Shown here in pieces: positions 9,265-17,152 of a stretch of 33,664 nt of DNA. The notes beneath the pieces were generated by a model. The model was not told the DNA's origin. It saw only the letters and a program-made list of their open reading frames with translations, and made no database searches. This DNA is from Solobacterium sp. UBA1761 (GTDB lineage Bacteria; Bacillota_I; Bacilli_A; Erysipelotrichales; Erysipelotrichaceae). Location of the stretch: assembly GCA_002315565.1 (NCBI GenBank), contig DCHD01000010.1, positions 1,497 through 35,160 on the forward strand. The letters run 5' to 3'. Numbering within the stretch: position 1 is the first letter of the stretch; each line of letters begins with the position of its first letter. The position numbers and the translations under genes were made by a program.

Positions 9265-10161
9265 ATGAAATATGAACTGAATGAAAGATATTTATCAATT
9301 GAGATTGAATCGCTGTATGAAAGCACCATACAGGAATTTTTCGATGACTTTGTACCTTCAAAGAAGATTCAGCATTTATTAATTCAGAATAAGTGGATAA
9401 ACATGGACGGCAACCCCGTCAAAAGAGAAACCGACATTGTCGGACTTAAACTCAACATCAACCTCTATCCAGAAGACCATGAATATAAGGTAATTGAAAA
9501 CCATGAACTGAGTGTAGTTTATGAAGATGAATTTCTGGTTGTCGTAAATAAGCCTAAAGGACTTCTTGTTCACAGTGACGGGGAAGAAGAGACAACACTG
9601 ACCGATATCGTTGAATCATATTATGCGGATAAACCATATATCTGTCCGCAGCCTCTGCACAGACTCGACAGAGAAACCTGTGGTATGGTTGTCTATTCCA
9701 AGTCAATCATCTTCCAGCCGCTGTTTGATAAACTTCTAAGCGAAAAGCAGATCAGAAGAAACTACCTGGCCTTTGTATCAGGAACAATGTACGAAGATGA
9801 ATCACTGGTTATAAATAAAGCAATCGGTAAAGACAGACACAACGCCAACAAGCGCGTTATCTATAAAGACGGCCAGCCTGCACTTACAAAAGTCAGATCT
9901 TTGGGCACCAGAAAAGGCATCTCTATTTTAAGATGTACTCTCGATACCGGAAGAACCCACCAGATCAGAGTTCACCTGGCAAGTGAGAAGCTTCCAATTC
10001 TCAATGATGACCTTTATGGTGTTGAATCAGACAAACTTAGAAGAATGGGACTGATTGCCAGTGAACTTGATATCTACCACCCGTTCAGATATGAAGAAAT
10101 CCACCTTGAGTGTGATCTTCCAAGAGATATGGAAGAACTGACAGAAAGAATTTTAGGCTAA
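9265..10161 (+). CDS. RluA-family pseudouridine synthase
   Basis: This 298-residue enzyme converts uridine to pseudouridine in rRNA or tRNA. The catalytic motif HRLDRETCG at 132-140 carries the nucleophile Asp135. The N-terminal 75 residues look like a degenerate S4-type RNA-binding domain (FVPSKKIQHLLI). The C-terminal GRTHQIRVHLAS motif is also typical. The target base cannot be assigned, because the RluA/C/D families overlap. Its stop overlaps the ispD start by one base (TAATG). Confidence 0.9.
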   Translation: MKYELNERYLSIEIESLYESTIQEFFDDFVPSKKIQHLLIQNKWINMDGNPVKRETDIVGLKLNINLYPEDHEYKVIENHELSVVYEDEFLVVVNKPKGLLVHSDGEEETTLTDIVESYYADKPYICPQPLHRLDRETCGMVVYSKSIIFQPLFDKLLSEKQIRRNYLAFVSGTMYEDESLVINKAIGKDRHNANKRVIYKDGQPALTKVRSLGTRKGISILRCTLDTGRTHQIRVHLASEKLPILNDDLYGVESDKLRRMGLIASELDIYHPFRYEEIHLECDLPRDMEELTERILG

Positions 10162-10778
10162 TGAAATATGATGCAATAATCGTAGCCAGCGGAAAAGGCT
10201 TAAGGGCCAACCTTGGCTACAACAAAATTCTCTATAAACTGAAAAACGGCAGAACCGTGATTGAAGAATCCTGCCATCTTTTTGTTGATGACAAAGACTG
10301 TAACAGCATCATCATCGTTACTGAAGAAAAGCTTCCGTTTATTAACGAAAAAGTAAAAATTACAAACGGTGGCAAAGAAAGATCAGACTCTGTAATGAAT
10401 GGACTTGAACTTGTCACAAGCGAATACGTGCTGATACATGATGGGGCAAGACCATTCCTCAACTTAGAAGACCTTAACAGGGTAAAGGAAGCAGTATATG
10501 AATATGGTGCTGCCTTACTGGCAAAGAAAGCCGTTGACACCATCAAGTATGAAGAAGATGGTTTTGTTAAAGAGACAATTGACAGAAAATATATCTGGCA
10601 GGCTCAGACTCCTCAGGGGTTCAAGACATCTTTAATCAAAGAAGCCTACAGAAATATCAAAGACAACGTAACCGATGACGCATCAGTTGTAGAAATGTAT
10701 GGACATAAAGTAAAACTTGTTGAAGGAAACACGTCCAACATCAAGCTCACAACACATGAGGATTTTAACAACATCTGA
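10161..10778 (+). CDS. ispD: 2-C-methyl-D-erythritol 4-phosphate cytidylyltransferase
   Basis: IspD makes CDP-methylerythritol from MEP and CTP, the third step of the non-mevalonate isoprenoid pathway. The 205-residue protein keeps the nucleotide loop ASGKGLRANLGYNK (the catalytic Arg and Lys), GGKERSDSVMNGLE, IHDGARPFL, and a C-terminal TDDASVVE motif. It is slightly shorter than the usual 225-230 residues. ispE lies four genes downstream in the same run, so two MEP-pathway enzymes are in this cluster. It overlaps both neighbours by one base. Confidence 0.92.
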   Translation: MKYDAIIVASGKGLRANLGYNKILYKLKNGRTVIEESCHLFVDDKDCNSIIIVTEEKLPFINEKVKITNGGKERSDSVMNGLELVTSEYVLIHDGARPFLNLEDLNRVKEAVYEYGAALLAKKAVDTIKYEEDGFVKETIDRKYIWQAQTPQGFKTSLIKEAYRNIKDNVTDDASVVEMYGHKVKLVEGNTSNIKLTTHEDFNNI

Positions 10779-11308
10779 TGAAAGAAGTTATTAAAGAAGT
10801 AATCGTCGTTGAAGGAAAAAGCGATACCAAGAAACTTCAGTCCTTTTTCGATGTGGAAACAATTGAGACCCACGGTCTTGGATTAAAAAAAGAAACAATT
10901 GAACTGATAAAAGAAATAAATCAGAAAAGAGGAGTAATTGTTTTTACTGACCCCGACACACCAGGCGAAAAAATCAGAACAAGACTTAACTCTGAAATAC
11001 CTGGATTAAAGAATGCCTTTGTCTTAAAAGAAGATGCAAGGACAAAAAAGAAAGTCGGTGTTGAACACGCCGATAAAGAAACCCTTTTAGAAGCATTAAA
11101 GAACCTTGTCACTTATACCGATACAAAAGATTCCCTGACCATGGAAGAATTCATCGAACTGGGACTTAACGGGTCGGCTGATTCATCCATAAAAAGAGAT
11201 ATACTCTCTAAGGTATTCCATCTTGGCAAATGCAACGCCAAGACCATGTTCAAAAGACTGAACATGCTGGGAATAACCAAAGAGGAAATTATCAGGGAGT
11301 TATGTTAA
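10778..11308 (+). CDS. rnmV: Ribonuclease M5
   Basis: RNase M5 performs the final maturation of 5S rRNA precursors in low-GC Gram-positives. The 176-residue protein starts with a TOPRIM domain: IVVEGKSD with Glu12, and VFTDPDTPGEKIR with Asp58 and Asp60. The family-specific GVEHADKETLLEAL segment and a C-terminal RNA-binding part follow. rnmV next to rsmA is a common arrangement in Bacillota; here a phosphatidyltransferase gene is inserted between them. It overlaps ispD by 1 bp and the next gene by 7 bp. Confidence 0.93.
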   Translation: MKEVIKEVIVVEGKSDTKKLQSFFDVETIETHGLGLKKETIELIKEINQKRGVIVFTDPDTPGEKIRTRLNSEIPGLKNAFVLKEDARTKKKVGVEHADKETLLEALKNLVTYTDTKDSLTMEEFIELGLNGSADSSIKRDILSKVFHLGKCNAKTMFKRLNMLGITKEEIIRELC

Positions 11309-11820
11309 GAAAAAATGTTGCCAACTGTTTTACGGCACTAAGAATCATCTGTACCATCATTATGCTGTTTCTGGAAACGCTGACCTTACCTTTTCTTGTT
11401 ATTTACACGATTGCCGGAATATCTGATGTCGTAGATGGTTATCTGGCAAGAAAAATGAAAATTGAATCCGACTTTGGAAGAAAACTTGACAGCGTTGCTG
11501 ATCTTTCAATGTACGGCGTATTGTTTATTAAAATCTGGGACAGACTCAATATAATACTTCCAGACTGGAACATCACGGGTATCTGGATTATAGTTGCTGT
11601 CAGAATCGTTAACTATCTCTATGTCTATATAAGACATCATGCGTTTGCTGCTGTTCATACAATACTCAATAAACTTACAGGTGTATTTCTGTTTCCGCTG
11701 CCATATCTTATAAATACCAGAACAATAACTGTCTATGCAGTTTTTGTCCTAACACTTGCGTTTGCTGCGGCTTGCTATGAGCTATACTTGAATATATCGA
11801 ACTATGATTTCAAATATTAA
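11302..11820 (+). CDS. CDP-alcohol phosphatidyltransferase (PgsA-like)
   Basis: This is a membrane enzyme of the CDP-alcohol phosphatidyltransferase family, which moves a phosphatidyl group from CDP-diacylglycerol to an alcohol. The full signature D-x2-DG-x2-AR-x8-G-x3-D-x3-D is present (D42, D45, G46, A49, R50, G59, D63, D67). Four or five hydrophobic segments surround it. I start at ATG 11302 (MLRKNVAN, 172 residues), behind GGGAG. The open frame extends to 11230, but only as overlap with rnmV. Phosphatidylglycerophosphate synthase is the most likely role; phosphatidylserine or cardiolipin synthase cannot be excluded. Confidence 0.85.
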   Translation: MLRKNVANCFTALRIICTIIMLFLETLTLPFLVIYTIAGISDVVDGYLARKMKIESDFGRKLDSVADLSMYGVLFIKIWDRLNIILPDWNITGIWIIVAVRIVNYLYVYIRHHAFAAVHTILNKLTGVFLFPLPYLINTRTITVYAVFVLTLAFAAACYELYLNISNYDFKY

Positions 11821-12616
11821 CCACGTTAAAAAAGTATTGGGTGATCTTAAGGCGAAGAAGAAATTCGGACAGAATTTTCTTATTGACTCTAATGTTGTAG
11901 AAAACATCGCCAAGATTGCCTGCAGCGAAAGCACAAAGACTATTGAGATAGGTCCGGGTCTTGGTGCGCTTACTGAAATGCTCTTGAAGTATTCAAAATC
12001 TGTTGACTGTTATGAAATAGACAGGGATATGTATGAAATCCTGAACAATACACTCAAAGATGAAAGATTGAGCACTTATCTTGAAGATTTCCTTGATACA
12101 GACCTTGATAAATACAAAGGTGAACCGGTAAGAGTGTGTTCAAATCTTCCTTACTATGTAACTACTCCGATTCTTTTTAAACTGTTTGAGTCTGATCTCG
12201 ACATTGAAAAGATTGCGGTCATGGTTCAGAAAGAAGTAGCTGACCGCTTCAAGGCCAAAGTCAACTCTGAAGACTATGGTGCACTTTCAATAGAAGTTCA
12301 GTATCTTTTTGAAGTAAAACAGGAAATGTTCGTTTCAAAAACCGTATTCTATCCTTCGCCTAACGTCGACAGTGCTGTTGTCTCATTTACTCCAATAAGA
12401 GAAAGAGACAGAGAATTTGAACACGGATTCTTTGAGTTTGTAAAGAAGTGCTTTGCGAAAAGAAGAAAAACACTCAACAACAATCTTAAAGATTTTATGA
12501 CAAATGAAGAAATAGAAAGAATCTTTAAGGAAACCGGAATTGCTGAAACCATCAGAGCACAGCAGTTGACCCTTGAAGATTTTATAAGAATATATGAGGT
12601 AATAAATGCGAGATAA
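11804..12616 (+). CDS. rsmA: 16S rRNA dimethyladenosine transferase RsmA (KsgA)
   Basis: RsmA dimethylates two adjacent adenosines near the 3' end of 16S rRNA during small-subunit assembly. The 270-residue protein has the N-terminal KKKFGQNFLID motif, the SAM-binding loop EIGPGLGALTE, the acidic residue in CYEIDRDM, and the catalytic NLPYY motif, followed by a helical C-terminal domain. Length is normal. It overlaps the phosphatidyltransferase end by 17 bp and ispE by 11 bp, which suggests coupled translation. Confidence 0.96.
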   Translation: MISNINHVKKVLGDLKAKKKFGQNFLIDSNVVENIAKIACSESTKTIEIGPGLGALTEMLLKYSKSVDCYEIDRDMYEILNNTLKDERLSTYLEDFLDTDLDKYKGEPVRVCSNLPYYVTTPILFKLFESDLDIEKIAVMVQKEVADRFKAKVNSEDYGALSIEVQYLFEVKQEMFVSKTVFYPSPNVDSAVVSFTPIRERDREFEHGFFEFVKKCFAKRRKTLNNNLKDFMTNEEIERIFKETGIAETIRAQQLTLEDFIRIYEVINAR

Positions 12617-13436
12617 AGCTTACGCAAAAATCAATCTGTCTTTAGATATAACAGGCAAAAGACCAGATGGCTACCATGAGCTCAATTCCATCATGGTTCC
12701 AATTGAACTATGGGACGATGTAAAAATATATCGCGCCAAAGAGATGAAGTATGTCTGCAACATCCCTATTCCCTTTAACGAAAAGAACACTGTTGTTAAA
12801 GCAATAAACTATATGAAGGAAAGGTTTGTTATAACCGACAACTTTAAGGTAATCATCAACAAACGTGTTCCGACTCAGGCTGGACTGGGCGGCGGTTCTT
12901 CAGATGGGGCAGCAGTTATCAGAATTCTCAATCAGATGTACCACCTTTGTCTGAGTGACGAAGAAATCATTAAGGCGTGTCTTTCAATAGGAGCAGATGT
13001 ACCGTTTACCTATTACAACAGGCCGGCAGTTGTTAAAGGAATCGGAGAAAAACTTGAATTCTTTGACATAAAAAAGAAAAAATATGTCCTTCTGATCAAA
13101 CCAAGATTCGGTGTATCAACCAAAGAAGCTTATGAAACACTGAACTTGAACAAATGTAACCATCCGGATATCTCCAAGATCAAGGATGCACTGATTAACG
13201 GAACAGAGTATGAAGAATATCTTGCCAATTCACTCGAAGAACCTGCATACAGACTCTGTCAGGCAATCTCCGAAATCAAGAACGAACTCAATGGATTCGG
13301 TTATGATTATCCATTGATGTCAGGAAGCGGCTCAACCGTATTTGTGCTATCCGACAGCAGGCATGACCTTATCAGACTCAAAAAAGAATTCCACAAAAAA
13401 TATGCATTTACATATGTCACCAGTTTCCTTATTTAA
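12606..13436 (+). CDS. ispE: 4-diphosphocytidyl-2-C-methyl-D-erythritol kinase
   Basis: IspE phosphorylates CDP-methylerythritol in the MEP isoprenoid pathway and acts directly after IspD. The 276-residue GHMP kinase has the N-terminal AKINLSLDITGKRPDGYHEL motif, the ATP loop PTQAGLGGGSSDGAA and a C-terminal MSGSGSTVF motif. All three GHMP motifs are intact. It is the last gene of the run starting at the Nudix or RluA-type gene, and a hairpin spans its stop codon. Confidence 0.95.
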   Translation: MRDKAYAKINLSLDITGKRPDGYHELNSIMVPIELWDDVKIYRAKEMKYVCNIPIPFNEKNTVVKAINYMKERFVITDNFKVIINKRVPTQAGLGGGSSDGAAVIRILNQMYHLCLSDEEIIKACLSIGADVPFTYYNRPAVVKGIGEKLEFFDIKKKKYVLLIKPRFGVSTKEAYETLNLNKCNHPDISKIKDALINGTEYEEYLANSLEEPAYRLCQAISEIKNELNGFGYDYPLMSGSGSTVFVLSDSRHDLIRLKKEFHKKYAFTYVTSFLI

Positions 13437-13458
13437 GAAGAGGCTGGTGACTTCTTTT
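13416..13458 (+). terminator. Possible terminator at the ispE end
   Basis: An 8-bp perfect stem (GTCACCAG at 13416-13423 with CTGGTGAC at 13444-13451) with a 20-base loop includes the ispE stop codon. It is followed by TTCTTTT. The long loop makes it a weak or partial terminator. Confidence 0.5.
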
Positions 13459-13475
13459 GTAGTAGAATTAGAGTA

Positions 13476-14591
13476 ATGAATAACGCAATTATCTATCTTA
13501 AAAATACTGACGAAGAAAATCTGGCAACAGCCGAATATCTTGGCAGCAGTCTTGTAGAAATTCTCATCAGCAAGTTTTTAAGAACCCACGTTGATAAAGT
13601 ATATATTGTCGGTACAGAAAAGACCTTTAATGGTGCAGAAAATAAAGAAAATCTGGATGGTGCCCTTAAAGCAATCAAGTCCGATTCAGAAAAGACCATC
13701 CTTATTTCTCCTTTCTATCCGAATTTAAAGAAAACCCAGATTGAAGCTCTGCTTAATGCGAAAGATGAAGGATCGGTTCTTGTACATGATGATACAGTAC
13801 TCAGAATCTATTCTTTTTCAAATAAGTCAAAGAAGAACTATCTGGACATTGACTATTCCAGAATCAACGTTGATTCATCAAGTGCCTATGAGATTGATGA
13901 TGCAGAAGAATTAAGAAAATACGAGAAGAAAGAAAGACTCAGAATCAATAAAAAACTCTTGAGAAAAGGTGTAAATATCCTTGATCTAGAGAACACCTAT
14001 ATCTCTCCTTTTGCTCAGATTGAAAAAGGAGCAACAATTTATCCTAATGTATTCATTTATGGCAAGACTATTATCAGAAAAAGAGCTACAATTACAAGTA
14101 GTTCATTCCTGTTGAATTCTGAAATTGGTGAAGACACAGAAATCATCAATTCCAGGATCGATACCTGTATTATTCACAACAAAGTCAAGATTGGACCAAT
14201 GGCCCATCTGAGAATGCAGTGTGAAGTATTTGATGAAGCTCGAATTGGAAACTTTGTGGAGTTAAAAAATGTAAGATTCGGCAAAGGATCCAAATGTGCT
14301 CACTTAACATATCTGGGTGACAGTGTAATAGGCGACGACGTTAATATCGGTTGCGGAGTAGTAACAGTCAACTATGACGGCAAAAACAAGTTTGCGACCA
14401 TTATTAAGAATCACGCCTTCGTCGGAAGCAATGTCAACCTGATTGCACCGGTAACAGTTGGCTCATATGCGGTGGTAGCAGCCGGGTCGACAGTAACTGA
14501 TGATGTGAAGGACAACGATATGGCTATCGCGAGAGCCCGTCAGATTACTAAAGAAGGATATGGATACAAGTATATTAAGAAGGAGAATTAA
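13476..14591 (+). CDS. GlmU-like protein with degenerate uridylyltransferase domain
   Basis: GlmU normally acetylates glucosamine-1-P and then transfers UMP to it, making UDP-GlcNAc. The C-terminal left-handed beta-helix half (about 165-371) is intact: NFVELKN with K264, AHLTYLGD with H276 and Y279, NYDGKNKF with K305, and R246. The N-terminal half is only about 160 residues instead of about 230. It lacks the LAAGxGTRM-x-S-x-x-PK nucleotide loop: it begins MNNAIIYLKNTDEEN. The acetyltransferase may therefore work without the uridylyltransferase. The glmU-prs order confirms the locus. A TAGAAT element lies 7 bases before the ATG, with no clear Shine-Dalgarno. Confidence 0.8.
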   Translation: MNNAIIYLKNTDEENLATAEYLGSSLVEILISKFLRTHVDKVYIVGTEKTFNGAENKENLDGALKAIKSDSEKTILISPFYPNLKKTQIEALLNAKDEGSVLVHDDTVLRIYSFSNKSKKNYLDIDYSRINVDSSSAYEIDDAEELRKYEKKERLRINKKLLRKGVNILDLENTYISPFAQIEKGATIYPNVFIYGKTIIRKRATITSSSFLLNSEIGEDTEIINSRIDTCIIHNKVKIGPMAHLRMQCEVFDEARIGNFVELKNVRFGKGSKCAHLTYLGDSVIGDDVNIGCGVVTVNYDGKNKFATIIKNHAFVGSNVNLIAPVTVGSYAVVAAGSTVTDDVKDNDMAIARARQITKEGYGYKYIKKEN

Positions 14592-14594
14592 GTA

Positions 14595-15572
14595 ATGGAG
14601 AGACTTAACAAAACCGTAGTATTTTCTTTAACTTCCAATGTCAATCTGGTAAACAATGTCTGCAAACAGCTCGGTATTGAACCAGGTAAAGTTGAAGTTA
14701 AACACTTCTCTGATGGCGAAACAATGGTTGAAATTGAAGAAAGCGTCAGAGGAAAAAAGGTATTCATCGTTCAATCAACTTTTGAACCTGTCAATGACAA
14801 ACTGATGGAAATCTTAATTGCGATTGATGCATTAAAGAGAGCTTCTGCCGGTGAAATCACTGCCATCATCCCTTATTTCGGATATGCAAGACAGGACCGA
14901 AAAGCAAGACAGCGTCAGCCAATCACTGCAAAACTTGTTGCAAATCTGTTGACTGTTGCTGGAGCAAACAGGGTTGTTACAGTTGACCTGCATACAACTC
15001 AGATTCAGGGCTTCTTTGATTTCCCATCAGATGATATCCCTACAACATCAATGTTCGCAAACTACTTCTTCTCAAAGAAGATCAATCCGGATGAGTATGT
15101 TGTTGTATCACCTGACCACGGCGGAACAACAAGAGCAAGATACCTTGCTGAAGCACTTGGTTTACCAATGGCCGTTATCGACAAGAGACGTCCTAGACCA
15201 AATGTTGTTGAAGTATGCAATGTAATCGGTGATATCAAGGGTAAGAACTGTATCATCGTTGACGATATCTGTGATACTGCAGGATCATTATGTGCTGGTG
15301 CCAAGATTCTTAAAGACAATGGCGCAAACCGCATCATGTGCTGCATAACTCATCCGGTATTATCAGGAAGAGCAGTAGAACTGATTGAAGAATCCCCAAT
15401 CGAAAAGATGATTGTTACAGATACTATCCCACTAAGAGAAAGATATCTGACTATAACCAAGAAATTTGAAGTCATCTCAATTGCTGATCTGCTATCTAAA
15501 TGGATTTACGCAATCGCATCAGAAAGACCTCTTACTGAAGTCTATACTGAACTGATGGCTCATAAAAAATAA
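14595..15572 (+). CDS. prs: Ribose-phosphate pyrophosphokinase
   Basis: This enzyme makes PRPP from ribose-5-phosphate and ATP, for nucleotide, histidine and NAD synthesis. The 325-residue protein has the VDLHTTQIQGFFD motif, the pyrophosphate-binding YFGYARQDRK region, and the PRPP loop IIVDDICDTAGSL. It follows the GlmU-like gene after 3 bases, the usual glmU-prs pairing. The AAGGAGAA ribosome-binding site lies in the end of the upstream gene. A strong terminator follows. Confidence 0.97.
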   Translation: MERLNKTVVFSLTSNVNLVNNVCKQLGIEPGKVEVKHFSDGETMVEIEESVRGKKVFIVQSTFEPVNDKLMEILIAIDALKRASAGEITAIIPYFGYARQDRKARQRQPITAKLVANLLTVAGANRVVTVDLHTTQIQGFFDFPSDDIPTTSMFANYFFSKKINPDEYVVVSPDHGGTTRARYLAEALGLPMAVIDKRRPRPNVVEVCNVIGDIKGKNCIIVDDICDTAGSLCAGAKILKDNGANRIMCCITHPVLSGRAVELIEESPIEKMIVTDTIPLRERYLTITKKFEVISIADLLSKWIYAIASERPLTEVYTELMAHKK

Positions 15573-15577
15573 ATGAC

Positions 15578-15604
15578 AACGGGCGATACAAAGCCCGTTT
15601 TTTT
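15578..15604 (+). terminator. Terminator after prs
   Basis: A 7-bp stem (AACGGGC with GCCCGTT, 15578-15599), an 8-base loop and a run of seven T form a textbook intrinsic terminator starting 5 bases after the prs stop. Confidence 0.9.
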
Positions 15605-15627
15605 GTGCGTTAGACTATAATAGATAC

Positions 15628-15789
15628 GTGAAGAAGATAGCTTCTATTATTACTGTCGGGTTTGGTGTTATCGGTACAGCAGGAATCTGTACTTTTGTCG
15701 GCATTAAACTGGGATATACTGTTGTGGGAATCATAACCGGATTTATACTGGCTATGGCTTATCTTCTCTATAATGTGGTGAAAAAATGA
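15628..15789 (+). CDS. Small two-helix membrane protein (AtpZ/AtpI-like?)
   Basis: This 53-residue frame starts at GTG and ends in the ATGA overlap with tsaC. It encodes two hydrophobic helices, about residues 4-26 and 31-49, and ends NVVKK. The glycine-rich first helix, GIKLGY turn and YLLYNVVKK end resemble the small AtpZ/AtpI proteins encoded with F-type ATP synthase. The match is by eye and weak. A TATAAT element (15616-15621) ends 6 bases before the GTG and there is no Shine-Dalgarno. The 4-bp overlap with tsaC supports it being a real gene. Confidence 0.6.
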   Translation: MKKIASIITVGFGVIGTAGICTFVGIKLGYTVVGIITGFILAMAYLLYNVVKK

Positions 15790-16388
15790 AAACTGTAAGA
15801 TATACAAAAGAAGATCTTAAAAAAGTAGCAGAAGAATTAAGGAACGGTAAGATTATTGCTTTCCCTACCGATACCGTTTTTGGCTTGGGATGCATCTACG
15901 ATAATGAAGATGCAAAAAATGCCATAATGGCTGCCAAAGGAAGAGATGAAAAGAAGGCTCTTCCGATGATGTGTACTAAAGAGCTGATTGAAACAGTGGC
16001 AACAGTCAATGATAAAGAGAAAAAAGCCATTGAAACATTCATGCCTGGTGCCATCACTATTATCTTCAAGAAAAAGAATCTGCCAGACTTTGTAACCTGC
16101 GGCATGGATACAGTAGCCATCAGAGTTCCGGATGATGAGTGGATTATTGAACTGATCAAGACAGTCGGCAAACCCCTGCTTGTGACAAGTGCCAATCTTT
16201 CTGATAAAGGATCACTTTTGAAATATGAAGATGTAATAGCTGATATGGATGAAAGAATTGACGGTATCGTCAAAGAAGATGCCAGAGGCGAAAAGGCATC
16301 AACAATTGTTGCCCTTTATGATAAGACAAGTGTATTAAGAGAGGGTCCAATCTCTAAAGAAAGAATATTTGAGGTTTTAGGTGAGTAA
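15786..16388 (+). CDS. tsaC: Threonylcarbamoyl-AMP synthase (YrdC/Sua5 family)
   Basis: This enzyme makes threonylcarbamoyl-AMP from threonine, bicarbonate and ATP for the t6A37 modification of ANN-decoding tRNAs. The 200-residue YrdC domain has FPTDTVFGLGCIY near the start, AAKGRDEKKALPMM, the VTSANLSDKG motif and a C-terminal STIVALYD...LREGPIS. There is no extra Sua5 domain, so it is TsaC-type. GGTGA serves as ribosome-binding site. It overlaps the small membrane gene by 4 bp and the next gene by 8 bp. Confidence 0.93.
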   Translation: MKTVRYTKEDLKKVAEELRNGKIIAFPTDTVFGLGCIYDNEDAKNAIMAAKGRDEKKALPMMCTKELIETVATVNDKEKKAIETFMPGAITIIFKKKNLPDFVTCGMDTVAIRVPDDEWIIELIKTVGKPLLVTSANLSDKGSLLKYEDVIADMDERIDGIVKEDARGEKASTIVALYDKTSVLREGPISKERIFEVLGE

Positions 16389-16941
16389 GTATTTGTTGAG
16401 TCATGGCCATCTGTGTATCGATGGTGAAAGAGAATATCTTGATGGAGCAATTCTGTTTGAAGACAACAAACTCATTCAGATCTATCCCCATTCAAATAAA
16501 CTGAAAGTTGAAGATGCTGATGAAATCAATCTTCGTGGTCAGCTGGTTTTTCCTTTATACACAAAAAGAATTGACGCCAAGAAGATGATGATCTATTCTC
16601 CAAAAGCAGAGAGCACCATTGAAGAGCTGATGAAGATTAAAGAAGCGGATGAATATGTTCTTATCAAAGACAGCAATACCGATATTACAGCTTTTATTCT
16701 TAAGAACCTTTCAAGACACAGAGTAATTCTTGCAAGCGACAGACCTCAGCAGACATTAAAGAAACTGCACGAAAAAGGTGTAGCCTATTCAGATCTTTCT
16801 TTAATGACCTATGCCAATATTGAAAAAGCACATGGAAGAGATTTCACTTCAGTAAAAGGTAGCGAAGTTAACTTTGTAGTGCTTGACCGTGATTTTAAAG
16901 AAATCTTCAGAATTGAAAACGGAGAATTTATCTATGATTAA
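16381..16941 (+). CDS. Amidohydrolase-like protein lacking the TIM barrel
   Basis: This 186-residue protein starts at GTG within the tsaC end. Residues 1-60 resemble the N-terminal beta-sandwich strand set of NagA-type amidohydrolases (LDGAILFEDNKLIQI, then INLRGQLVFP). Residues 140-186 resemble their C-terminal part (LSLMTYANIEKAHG, then VNFVVLDRDFKEIFRIENG). The HxH metal site and most of the barrel are missing: only about 80 residues join the two ends, against about 290 in NagA. It cannot be an ordinary deacetylase. It may be a relic or a non-enzymatic domain. The intact frame and tight overlaps on both sides suggest it is still expressed. Confidence 0.7.
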   Translation: MSKYLLSHGHLCIDGEREYLDGAILFEDNKLIQIYPHSNKLKVEDADEINLRGQLVFPLYTKRIDAKKMMIYSPKAESTIEELMKIKEADEYVLIKDSNTDITAFILKNLSRHRVILASDRPQQTLKKLHEKGVAYSDLSLMTYANIEKAHGRDFTSVKGSEVNFVVLDRDFKEIFRIENGEFIYD

Positions 16942-17137
16942 GTTCTATCTCAAACTTGCCGTATATCTTATCTGTTTTATGGTATCTTTGTTCGCGTTAA
17001 GTGGAATTGACTTCAACCGTTTCATCAGACAGGGAAAGATTCCGCAGGCCCAGACTTTATATGTGGTTGTTGCACTGATTATGGCTTATCTGCTCGGCAA
17101 CTTCTTTATGTCCATCATCTACTGGTTTGGTATGTGA
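16934..17137 (+). CDS. DUF1146 family membrane protein (YwzB-like)
   Basis: This 67-residue protein has two transmembrane helices (about 5-23 and 43-62). Between them is a polar stretch DFNRFIRQGKIPQAQTLYVV, which matches the pattern of the small DUF1146/YwzB family found in Bacillota, often near cell-wall or ATP-synthase genes. The function of the family is unknown. The start at 16934 overlaps the previous gene by 8 bp; the open frame extends further upstream only as overlap. Confidence 0.75.
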   Translation: MIKFYLKLAVYLICFMVSLFALSGIDFNRFIRQGKIPQAQTLYVVVALIMAYLLGNFFMSIIYWFGM

Positions 17138-17152
17138 TAAAATTGAAATGTT

